This document shows positions 26,329 to 33,982 of a stretch of 64,000 nt of DNA, piece after piece. Under the pieces are notes generated by a model that was given only the letters and a program-made list of their open reading frames with translations, was not told the DNA's origin and did not search any database. Source of the stretch: Enterococcus_D sp050529585. Lineage in GTDB: Bacteria > Bacillota > Bacilli > Lactobacillales > Enterococcaceae. Location: positions 2,480,001-2,544,000 of the forward strand of contig NZ_CP172882.1 in NCBI RefSeq assembly GCF_050529585.1, given 5' to 3'. Position 1 is the stretch's first letter. Each line of letters opens with the position of its first letter. The translations under genes were made by a program, and so were the position numbers.

Positions 26329-27945
26329 TTATAAATAAATAGCCATGGGTTGGAATGTAACTGATTCTATGTCCTGATTGTCGATAGGTGTGATCCATGA
26401 TTCTTCTTTAAGAACACTGATTGAATATAAATGAACTTTTCGGCAATGTGTCAATAAAATCTCAGCTTCTTGCATTTTTGCTTTCACATGGATCCATTTC
26501 AAATGTACGCCTTCGATTGGTTCCGTTTTTTGGGTTACGTCGTTTGAGAAACCAATCAGTTCGATCACTCTTCCTTCTCCAGTGATCGTTACATTCGTCA
26601 AGAATATATCTGAGAACACCGGTAAAGTTTGCGCGCTATGACCATCAGCATTATAAGTAACAGGATGCGCCATAAAACGATCGATATGGCAATCATGGAT
26701 ATGAACATTTTTAATATAGCCGCCTCGTTCATTCTGAGCTTTTAATTCAATGCCGTAGAGTGTATTTTTGATAACACAATCACTGATATAAATATCTTCT
26801 ATCCCACCTGACTGCTCACTGCCTATCGCGATTCCATGTCCGCCTTTTATATTTAAATCAAAGATGTGAACTTCTTTGGTAGGTATATTCACAACATTTC
26901 CTTCAGGATTTTTACCTGATTTAATTGCAACACAATCATCCCCCGTATCAAATTCAGTATCAAAGAGCCAAAGATTTCTTGAAGAATCTGGATCCCAGCC
27001 ATCACCATTGTCGATTCCCTTAGAAAGAATTTTTAGGCTATTTGAAACGATTGTATCGGAATAAATCATGTGTATCGTCCAACATGGCGGATCAATCATA
27101 GTTAACCCTGTAATATGAACATTTTTTGCTTGCATGGTACATAGTAAACGTCCTCGGGCCCGCCTGCCCGGTTTATAGTCAGAAGTATATTCTGGAAACC
27201 GCTCTTCATCCGCATATATTTCCCGCATTGCCATTCCAAGTTGATTTCCTCCGCCGATGATGGATCCTGATCCGCAAATACGTACATTTTCGCAGACGAC
27301 TTTTTGACGATCTGATGGATCGATATAGCCGATATTGATCAATGAACGATAACAATATAATTCCCATCCTTCATAACGACTTAAAGCCAACCCATCATCA
27401 TTGCACGTACCAATATAATGACTTGAATCAAAAAAACGAAAATCGTCGGGATTCTGACTCGCGGTTAGACATCCATCAATCTGCAAAATCATATTGCTTT
27501 TTAATTGAATGGCCCCCGATAAAATGATTGCATCTTTAGGAATCAAGATTGTTCCTCCATTTGGACAATCGTCAATAGCTTGCTGTAATCGTACCGTAGA
27601 TAATGTCTTTCCAGTTGGATCAATTCGATACGGTGCACGTGTAACATCGATTCGTTCCGATTTACTCATCGTTGCAAATGAACAAGTAACCTGCGTATGT
27701 TCGATGCGTTGGCCTTCTTCAGTCACGCAATAGAGTGCAATCTGATATGAGTGATTTGCCTGCAGATTTTGGATAGTAAAATGGGTCTTATTCTGTGGCA
27801 GCTGAGCGATGCATTGTCCAGCTAAAAAAATTTGATAGCCAGATAAGTGTTTAGCGAAAGTCGATTTTTCCCAAACCACTGTGGCTTGGCTGTCACTAAT
27901 CGTAGTAGGCAATACTTGAAAATTGATCACATGATGGTCTTTCAT
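26329..27945 (-). CDS. FN3-GH28 polygalacturonase-type hydrolase
   Basis: Intracellular GH28 enzyme (538 aa). Residues 1-95 form a fibronectin type III domain and about 105-538 the beta-helix. Catalytic motifs are intact: NGDGWDPD (313-320), TGDDC (D336/D337), GGHG with H370 and a conserved Lys402. In place of RIK it has ELK. The plan resembles exo-poly-galacturonosidases (PehX type), suggesting release of galacturonate from oligomer ends. No signal peptide. First hydrolase after the permease genes, 80 bp downstream, with a strong hairpin between. Confidence 0.87.
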   Translation of the reverse strand: MKDHHVINFQVLPTTISDSQATVVWEKSTFAKHLSGYQIFLAGQCIAQLPQNKTHFTIQNLQANHSYQIALYCVTEEGQRIEHTQVTCSFATMSKSERIDVTRAPYRIDPTGKTLSTVRLQQAIDDCPNGGTILIPKDAIILSGAIQLKSNMILQIDGCLTASQNPDDFRFFDSSHYIGTCNDDGLALSRYEGWELYCYRSLINIGYIDPSDRQKVVCENVRICGSGSIIGGGNQLGMAMREIYADEERFPEYTSDYKPGRRARGRLLCTMQAKNVHITGLTMIDPPCWTIHMIYSDTIVSNSLKILSKGIDNGDGWDPDSSRNLWLFDTEFDTGDDCVAIKSGKNPEGNVVNIPTKEVHIFDLNIKGGHGIAIGSEQSGGIEDIYISDCVIKNTLYGIELKAQNERGGYIKNVHIHDCHIDRFMAHPVTYNADGHSAQTLPVFSDIFLTNVTITGEGRVIELIGFSNDVTQKTEPIEGVHLKWIHVKAKMQEAEILLTHCRKVHLYSISVLKEESWITPIDNQDIESVTFQPMAIYL

Positions 27946-27979
27946 AGAAGCGCTCCCTCTTCTTTCTTTCCTTAGAATC

Positions 27980-28021
27980 GTAAAAGAAGATATTCTATGA
28001 TACCCGAATATCTTCTTTTAC
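27980..28021 (-). repeat. Perfect 16-bp hairpin between permease and GH28 genes
   Basis: GTAAAAGAAGATATTC (27980-27995) and its exact complement (28006-28021), 10-base loop. No T-run follows on the coding strand, so it more likely protects or separates mRNA segments than terminates fully. Confidence 0.6.
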
Positions 28022-28025
28022 AAAC

Positions 28026-28862
28026 TTATTTAAGTCCAGTTGTGCTGATACCTTCGACAATATATTTTTGGAATAAGAAGAAAATAATCAACACAGGTAA
28101 TAAGGATACGACCGACATTGCGAACATTGCACCCCAGTTAGAGGTACTGCTGGAGTCTAAGAACTGTTTGAGTGCAATAGAAACAGTATAGTTTTCAGGA
28201 CGGGTCAGATACAACATCGGACCAATCAATTCTTCCCATTTCCAATAGAAAGCAAAAATTGCAGCATTCGCTAAAGAAGGTTTCATTAAAGGTAAAATTA
28301 CTCTAAAAAAGATGCCTACTCGACCGCAGCCATCCATCTTAGCTGCTTCATCTAAATCAGTTGGGATAGCAGACACGAATTGTACCATCATAAAAATGAA
28401 AAAGGCGTGCCCAAAATAAGAAGGAACCGTTACTGGTCGAATTGAATTCAGCCAACCTAATTGATTGAACCACAAATACTGAGGTACCATAATGATTTCT
28501 TGGGGCAACATCATCGTTACCAAAACACAAGCAAACCAAAACCCCTTTCCTTTGAACGGTATACGGCCAAATCCATATGAGATCACTGCAGATGAACAAA
28601 CAGCACCAACCATCGCAACCAAGGCAATCCGCAATGAATTAAAGATATACGTAAAGAAAGGAATACCAGCGATTCCTTGAAATCCTTTTGTAAAATTATC
28701 TAAAGTCCAAGTTCGAGGAATCAACTGAGTTGCCGTTTGAAAAATCTCATTATTTGGCTTAAAGGAACTAAATATCAACCAAAATATAGGATATAGCATA
28801 AGTAATGCGGCAATCAGAATCAAGCCATCAAATAGGTAATTACGTTTTTGTACTTGCATCAT
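28026..28862 (-). CDS. Carbohydrate ABC transporter permease (YesQ-like, MalG type)
   Basis: Inner-membrane permease (about 278 aa) with six predicted spans and the EAA motif DEAAKMDGCGRVGIFFRVILP that contacts the ATPase. It ends with the family-typical QKYIVEGISTTGLK. ATG 28862 follows GAGGAGG; it begins one base after the stop of the partner permease, so the pair is coupled. No ATPase gene is in the locus, so a shared MsmK/MsmX-type ATPase elsewhere probably energises it. Confidence 0.9.
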   Translation of the reverse strand: MMQVQKRNYLFDGLILIAALLMLYPIFWLIFSSFKPNNEIFQTATQLIPRTWTLDNFTKGFQGIAGIPFFTYIFNSLRIALVAMVGAVCSSAVISYGFGRIPFKGKGFWFACVLVTMMLPQEIIMVPQYLWFNQLGWLNSIRPVTVPSYFGHAFFIFMMVQFVSAIPTDLDEAAKMDGCGRVGIFFRVILPLMKPSLANAAIFAFYWKWEELIGPMLYLTRPENYTVSIALKQFLDSSSTSNWGAMFAMSVVSLLPVLIIFFLFQKYIVEGISTTGLK

Positions 28863-28863
28863 T

Positions 28864-29823
28864 TTAAACCTCCTCGTTTTCTTTAAAGACCCAGAATTTA
28901 GATGTTGCAAAGAAAATGATCGTAATGAAACCAACCACCACGAGTAATATCCATGCTAGCGCCGAAGCATAGCCCATCTTAAAGTCCGTAAATGCCCTTT
29001 GATACATATATAACGAGTAAACCAATGTACCATTCCTAGGTGAGCCTGTACCATTTGAAATAATATAGGCCGGTGTAAACGTCAGAAATGCCATAATCGT
29101 TTGATAGACCAAATTGAAGAAGATGATGGGTGTCAACACTGGAATAGTGATATTAAAAAACTGTCGAATTTTCCCCGCACCATCAATTTCTGCTGCTTCA
29201 TAATAATCTTTAGGAATATTCTTTAATCCTGACAAAAAGATCAACATAGATGAACCAAATTGCCAAGCTGCCAATAAAATCAATGTCATTAAGGCCAAGT
29301 CAGGACTCTTGAAGAAATAGACTGGATCGATACCAATTGAAGTCAAGATGCCATTGATCAATCCTGAATCACCGAATAGATTTCTCCACATGATCGATAC
29401 TGCCACACTCCCACCTAAGATCGACGGAATATAAAAAAGTACCCGATATACGCCACTTAATTTAGATGGACGATTGATCAACATTGCAACAGCCAAAGCA
29501 ACGATTAGTCTCAAAGGCACTGCAACAACCACATATTTTAAGGTGACCGTCAATGATTGGACAAATTTAGGGTCATTGGTGAATATATTGATAAAATTAT
29601 TCAGACCCACAAACTTTGCCTCCGTAAGCAAGTCATAATCATGAAACGACATGAATAATGAAATACCCATTGGTACAATAATGAAAGCAAAAAAACCGAT
29701 AATAAATGGAGAAATAAATAAATAGCCGGTCAACATATTTTGTTTGGTTTCTGGTAAACGGTTAAACCAACTTTTGACTTTTCCCGTTTGCTTTGCAGCA
29801 GATGAATTTGTTTGAATTTCCAT
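28864..29823 (-). CDS. Sugar ABC transporter permease (YesP-like, MalF type)
   Basis: Six-span permease (319 aa) with EAA motif YEAAEIDGAGKIRQFFNITIP. Partner of the following permease for import of rhamnogalacturonan-type oligosaccharides. ATG 29823 is chosen; TTG 29838, five codons up, would overlap the weak GGAAGG site. It has its own cre-containing promoter at 29850-29932, separated from the binding-protein gene by a terminator hairpin. Confidence 0.9.
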   Translation of the reverse strand: MEIQTNSSAAKQTGKVKSWFNRLPETKQNMLTGYLFISPFIIGFFAFIIVPMGISLFMSFHDYDLLTEAKFVGLNNFINIFTNDPKFVQSLTVTLKYVVVAVPLRLIVALAVAMLINRPSKLSGVYRVLFYIPSILGGSVAVSIMWRNLFGDSGLINGILTSIGIDPVYFFKSPDLALMTLILLAAWQFGSSMLIFLSGLKNIPKDYYEAAEIDGAGKIRQFFNITIPVLTPIIFFNLVYQTIMAFLTFTPAYIISNGTGSPRNGTLVYSLYMYQRAFTDFKMGYASALAWILLVVVGFITIIFFATSKFWVFKENEEV

Positions 29824-29849
29824 AGTAATCACACCCAACCTTCCTTGTT

Positions 29850-29863
29850 TGTTTACGCTTACA
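29850..29863 (-). promoter_or_regulatory. cre box of the permease operon
   Basis: TGTTTACGCTTACA, a near-consensus CcpA site, 5 bp downstream of the -10 (29869-29874). CcpA bound here would block transcription of the permeases and hydrolases when glucose is present. Confidence 0.8.
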
Positions 29864-29868
29864 AAGTG

Positions 29869-29932
29869 ATTCTAACGGATTTAATCCATAGTTTGAATAG
29901 AAAAAAAAGTATAGAAATGTAAAAAAATAGAG
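29869..29932 (-). promoter_or_regulatory. Activator-type promoter with 21-bp direct repeat, permease-hydrolase operon
   Basis: -10 TAGAAT (complement of 29869-29874), weak -35 TTCAAA. Upstream A-rich block has half-sites AGTA (29908) and AGAG (29929), 21 bp apart, with ATGT between. The proximal half-site is 34 bases from the -10, exactly as upstream of the binding-protein gene and the esterase-GH42 gene. Confidence 0.62.
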
Positions 29933-29969
29933 GTTTCGATTATTTCTTGATTGAATAACAAAATAAAAT

Positions 29970-30003
29970 CCGCGATTTCATGTCTTGCTGGATGAAATCG
30001 CGG
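29970..30003 (-). terminator. Terminator after the binding-protein gene
   Basis: Perfect 12-bp stem CCGCGATTTCAT (29970-29981) / ATGAAATCGCGG (29992-30003). On the minus strand it is followed by ATTTTATTTTG. It probably lowers readthrough so the binding protein is made in excess over the permeases. Confidence 0.75.
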
Positions 30004-30013
30004 TCCGTATTAT

Positions 30014-31324
30014 TTATTCATAGTTTTCAGCAAAAATCTCTTCACATTTCTTGGTAAATGCATCATAGGTTTCTTCTGGTGTCATCGTTCCATATGTGAT
30101 TTCAGCATACAATTCTTTAAAGTAAGTATTGATTTCTGCAAAACCAATTGGTGGAACTGGTGAAGGATCACCTACTATATCAGCAATATCATCTAAGAAA
30201 TCTGATGATTCTTGCTCATCTGCCGTCATATCATCATATAAGATCTCTTTTACCGCATCATTCGCAGGAATACCACGCTCTGTGCCTATGATTTTATTGG
30301 CTTCTTCACTATTGACTAAGAAATCGACAAATTTAGCAGCTGCCTCTTTTGATTCTGATTTATTGGCAATCGAATAGAAGAATCCTGGTCGATAAGCCAT
30401 TGCACCATCACTTGAATCAAATGGAAGAGCCAAACTCATTTCGACCCCTTCTGCTGCTGAAGCTTTGTACGTCAAGTATTGATTTGACCATGTCATCATA
30501 TAAGCAGCTTTTCCTTGAGAGAATGGATATTCATCAAAGCTTTTCGCATTGCTGGTCACTTCTGCAGTAGGCATTGCTTCATCTTTTGTTAAATCAGCAA
30601 TTGCAGACATAAATTCAACCCAATTTTCTTTCGTAAAACCAACTTCTGGTTTCCCATCCGCATCGTATTGATAAAGGTCTTCGCCTTTCGTACGCAAGAA
30701 GTACTGCATGATTGTACTGTTGTCATTGTTGTCATTCCATCCATAATCTCCAGTTGCAGTGGCAACTGCGGCAGCACTACTGACAAATTCATCAAACGAA
30801 TAATCAGCAAAATCGATATCCACACCACCTTGCTCAACCAAAGCAGGATTGTATAGCGTAGCCATTGTATTTACAGAGGCAGGTACACCATAAATACTGC
30901 CATCAAGTTCACCAGTTGCCAAAATGGAGTCTTTGATATCATCGGTCTTGATTTCATTGCCAATAAATTCACTCATATCAGCCAACTGATTTTTGGTTCC
31001 ATATTGTGCAATATATTGAAGGTCCATTTGAATCACATCAGGCAACTCACCCGAAGCAGATTTAGTGGCTAATTTTTTCCAGTAATCGTCCCAAGACCCA
31101 TATTCATATTCCACTTTGATGTCCGGATTTTCTTTCTCAAATTCTTTGATCGATTCGATGTACTTCTCATGTCTGACTTCCGATCCCCACCATGTAAATG
31201 AGATCGTTGTTTTTCCATCAGCATCTGTACTCCCTTCATCTCCACTATTCCCGTTGTTGCCACAGCCAACTAAAGCCGTACCTAATGCTAGTAGACCGAA
31301 AGCTTTGAAAATTGTTTTTTTCAT
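30014..31324 (-). CDS. Sugar ABC transporter substrate-binding lipoprotein (YesO-like)
   Basis: Extracellular solute receptor (436 aa) anchored by lipid at Cys21 (signal peptide ending ALVGC). Type-I-like binding fold with KTTISFTWWGSEVRHEKY, a DVIQMDLQYIAQY hinge region and the usual tryptophan-rich sugar pocket. It delivers oligosaccharides to the two permeases encoded downstream. Divergent from the DUF624-kinase-regulator operon, as yesO is next to yesLMN in B. subtilis. A near-consensus cre and the 21-bp repeat motif precede it. Confidence 0.92.
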   Translation of the reverse strand: MKKTIFKAFGLLALGTALVGCGNNGNSGDEGSTDADGKTTISFTWWGSEVRHEKYIESIKEFEKENPDIKVEYEYGSWDDYWKKLATKSASGELPDVIQMDLQYIAQYGTKNQLADMSEFIGNEIKTDDIKDSILATGELDGSIYGVPASVNTMATLYNPALVEQGGVDIDFADYSFDEFVSSAAAVATATGDYGWNDNNDNSTIMQYFLRTKGEDLYQYDADGKPEVGFTKENWVEFMSAIADLTKDEAMPTAEVTSNAKSFDEYPFSQGKAAYMMTWSNQYLTYKASAAEGVEMSLALPFDSSDGAMAYRPGFFYSIANKSESKEAAAKFVDFLVNSEEANKIIGTERGIPANDAVKEILYDDMTADEQESSDFLDDIADIVGDPSPVPPIGFAEINTYFKELYAEITYGTMTPEETYDAFTKKCEEIFAENYE

Positions 31325-31344
31325 TCTTTTTCCACCCCTCTATT

Positions 31345-31358
31345 TGTTTGCGCTTACA
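31345..31358 (-). promoter_or_regulatory. cre box of the binding-protein gene
   Basis: TGTTTGCGCTTACA, near-consensus CcpA site, 5 bp downstream of the -10 at 31364-31369. Confidence 0.82.
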
Positions 31359-31363
31359 AAATG

Positions 31364-31429
31364 ATTGTACCGAAATTCATACGCAATAAACATGGAAAAA
31401 AAAGAGCAAATATGTAAAAAAACAGATAG
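31364..31429 (-). promoter_or_regulatory. Activator-type promoter with 21-bp direct repeat, binding-protein gene
   Basis: -10 TACAAT (complement of 31364-31369) with a poor -35 (TGTTTA). Half-sites AGAG (31403) and AGAT (31424) are 21 bp apart with ATGT and A-runs between. Proximal half-site is 34 bases from the -10. Confidence 0.62.
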
Positions 31430-31468
31430 CAGAACCTTTATACCTATGTTGTACCCCTTTACATATAC

Positions 31469-31510
31469 GAAAATTGGGAAAAGCAGAGTAAAAATGTGAA
31501 AAAACAGAGT
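31469..31510. promoter_or_regulatory. Fourth copy of the AGAG-21-AGAG motif
   Basis: GAAAAGCAGAGT (AGAG at 31485) and AAAAAACAGAGT (AGAG at 31506), exactly 21 bp apart. It closely matches 19936-19979 over about 45 bp, including the upstream CGAAAAT. Lies 28 bp before the -10 of the DUF624 gene, so it may autoregulate yesLMN-like genes or boost the divergent promoter. Confidence 0.55.
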
Positions 31511-31534
31511 TGCTCTAATTTTTTATTTTTTTTA

Positions 31535-31543
31535 TGCTATACT
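31535..31543 (+). promoter_or_regulatory. Extended -10 of the DUF624-kinase-regulator operon
   Basis: TGCTATACT extended -10 on the plus strand, about 47 bases ahead of the start codon; no convincing -35. Confidence 0.45.
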
Positions 31544-31589
31544 AGCGATGAAAAGGCTTTCTTAACTAAAAAAAAGGTTGGTGTCTACC

Positions 31590-32246
31590 ATGAGAAAAGT
31601 CCAAACTGGCGTAATGAATTTTTTCAATGTTACAGCATACTTAGCGAAGCTGAACGTACTATGGATTTTATCCACTTTATTAGGTGGTCTGATATTTGGC
31701 ATTGGGCCAGCTACAGCTGTTACCCTAAGATATTTGCATGAGTTCAGATTAACGGGCCATGATTACTCCTTAAGCGATTATTTTCGAGATTATAGGAAAA
31801 CGTTCCGACAATTTGTTCTTATTGGCCCAATCTTCGTCTGCTTATTCAGCATCCTATTTATAAATTTACGGATCATCTCCATTTATTTTGCAACGGTTGT
31901 ATGGATCACACCAATTTACGCATTGTTCGCATTGTTATTGATTTATACTACATTATTAAGTTTGATGACTTATGCAAAATCAGACTCCCCCTCATATAGA
32001 CAAGCCGTATATGTTAGTATCTTTATGGTCTTTCGTTTTCCTTTTCAAGGACTAGCACTCTTATTCTCCTGGTATCTATTATTTTTGCTGCTTTCAGCAA
32101 AAACATCGATCTTCTTGATTTTCGGTGTGTCCTTATTCCTGTTTTTTGGTGAGTTTTTCCATCATCAAATGGTCATTAAAATCAATCATTTGAATACAAA
32201 GCGAGGGACGCTACGTGAGGAACATTCATCTGATCAATCGCTTTAA
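31590..32246 (+). CDS. DUF624 membrane protein (YesL-like)
   Basis: Membrane protein (218 aa) with about five hydrophobic segments; DUF624 family, often encoded beside YesM/YesN-type systems and sugar ABC transporters. Typical N-terminus with LWILSTLLGGLIFGIGPATAV. Function unknown; a role in sensing or transporter control is plausible. ATG 31590 follows AAAGGTTGGTG. Its end overlaps the kinase gene by 32 bp. Confidence 0.85.
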   Translation: MRKVQTGVMNFFNVTAYLAKLNVLWILSTLLGGLIFGIGPATAVTLRYLHEFRLTGHDYSLSDYFRDYRKTFRQFVLIGPIFVCLFSILFINLRIISIYFATVVWITPIYALFALLLIYTTLLSLMTYAKSDSPSYRQAVYVSIFMVFRFPFQGLALLFSWYLLFLLLSAKTSIFLIFGVSLFLFFGEFFHHQMVIKINHLNTKRGTLREEHSSDQSL

Positions 32247-33975
32247 AAACCTGTCGTTTCAACGACAATTGCAACTAGTGTTGTTTTCGACCGTTGCTTT
32301 TGTCGTTGGTTTATCCTTGATTTTAACTTTGGTCTGGCGTCAAGCCTATCTGACTCAGATCAAAGAATCTGCATACAAAGATGTATCGATCATATCGACG
32401 AACATCGCGAAGAAATTAAACGCTGTTGAAACACTTTCTTTTCGGATCATTGATAGTTATTCTATTCAAAATAAATTACAGTCTATCATGACAAATCAGT
32501 ACGAGAAGTCATTCGATACAATACAAGTGAAAAATGAGCTGAATACAGAAATCAACGATTTAACACGAAATGAATCTGTGATTCAAAATGTGTATCTATT
32601 CAATCCAAAAAATGAAAACATGATCAATTTCATTGCCGAAACATCCTACAACTTTAATGGCTATACGATCCAAGAAATGATAGAAAGTTTACCTAATGAA
32701 CCAGCTAAAGGCAGTTGGTTTTTTTCAAAAGATTTATCACAGGCTGTTTTTTTACGAAAGATCTATTCGACAATCAATTTTTCATTGACCCATACGGGAA
32801 CTGTCATTTTTCTCGTCAATACATCTTTTTTTCGCAATGAGGTGGGCAATTTGCCCATTGCATCTCCGCAAAATCAGTTTTTTTTATCTTACAAAAACAA
32901 CCTATATAGTACATCTGAGAATGAACAATCTCTCCAATCGTTTAGTGACCAGTTTCACAATAATCCTGATTTGACAGATTCATCGATTGGCTCATTATTA
33001 TTTGAAAATCATCAATTTTATTATGCTTCAGACAACAAAACAATGAACGGCATGAATTTTATTTATTTATTACCAGAAAACCAAGTACTAGCGGATCTGT
33101 ACAGGTTACAATGGCTCACTCTGGCTGTTAGTCTTCCTTTTTTGGGATTAGTCATTCTACTGATTAGAAAAATTAGCCGCCAACTCATGCGGCCATTGGC
33201 AAATATCGCTTCGCAAATGGCCACTTTGCGGCAAACAAAAGAAATTGCTTCATTAAAAACATTGGCTCTGCCAGAAAATAGCCAAGAAGAAATTTTGGTT
33301 TTGTATGAAAGCTATAATACGATGATTGCTGAACTCAATGCGTTGATCAAAGACAATTATGAAATGCGCATCTTATCGCAGGAGATCGAATTTAAAGGGC
33401 TTCAAGCACAACTAGATCCGCATTTTCTCTATAATACTTTGGACTCGATCAATTGGATCGCAATCGAAAATCAACAATGGCAAATTTCTGAAATGGTCAC
33501 TTCTCTTGCCCACCTATTTCGTAAGAAAATCGATACTGATTCTGATTTCACTACATTGCAAGAAGAGTTAGATATCGTGCATGCGTATATCAACATTCAA
33601 AAAGTGCGTTTCGGCAAACGGATCGATTATATTGAGGTCATTTTAATCAATGATTTACATGTAACTGTACCAAAACTGTTGGTCCAGCCATTGATCGAGA
33701 ATGTCTTTAAATACGCCGTCACACATATGAAACAAACCTGTCGCTTGGTGCTGAGTATTGAAAGTCAATCAAATTCTATCCAAATCAGCGTATCGGATAA
33801 TGGTCCGGGATTTGATCCTGAATTCGATATGACCACACAAGGTGGTATTGGACTGAATAATATAAAAAATAGACTCAAACTACATTATGGTTCCGCAGCT
33901 TCCTTATCGATCGTTTCTTCAATTCCGAACAAGAAAACGATCGTTCGTCTGCTGATCCCAAAAGTAAAGGAGTGA
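32215..33975 (+). CDS. Sensor histidine kinase (YesM-like)
   Basis: Membrane sensor kinase (586 aa). Membrane segment about 18-40, extracellular sensing region 45-295, second span 298-318, HAMP-like 320-380. Then a His_kinase domain with H403 in QAQLDPHFLYNTLDSI, and a C-terminal ATPase with DNGPGFD and GGIGLNNIKNRL. GTG 32215 has GAGGG 8 bases upstream and lies inside the DUF624 gene. It would phosphorylate the adjacent AraC-type response regulator in response to imported oligosaccharides or their receptor. Confidence 0.92.
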   Translation: MRNIHLINRFKNLSFQRQLQLVLFSTVAFVVGLSLILTLVWRQAYLTQIKESAYKDVSIISTNIAKKLNAVETLSFRIIDSYSIQNKLQSIMTNQYEKSFDTIQVKNELNTEINDLTRNESVIQNVYLFNPKNENMINFIAETSYNFNGYTIQEMIESLPNEPAKGSWFFSKDLSQAVFLRKIYSTINFSLTHTGTVIFLVNTSFFRNEVGNLPIASPQNQFFLSYKNNLYSTSENEQSLQSFSDQFHNNPDLTDSSIGSLLFENHQFYYASDNKTMNGMNFIYLLPENQVLADLYRLQWLTLAVSLPFLGLVILLIRKISRQLMRPLANIASQMATLRQTKEIASLKTLALPENSQEEILVLYESYNTMIAELNALIKDNYEMRILSQEIEFKGLQAQLDPHFLYNTLDSINWIAIENQQWQISEMVTSLAHLFRKKIDTDSDFTTLQEELDIVHAYINIQKVRFGKRIDYIEVILINDLHVTVPKLLVQPLIENVFKYAVTHMKQTCRLVLSIESQSNSIQISVSDNGPGFDPEFDMTTQGGIGLNNIKNRLKLHYGSAASLSIVSSIPNKKTIVRLLIPKVKE

Positions 33976-33982
33976 AAAATAG

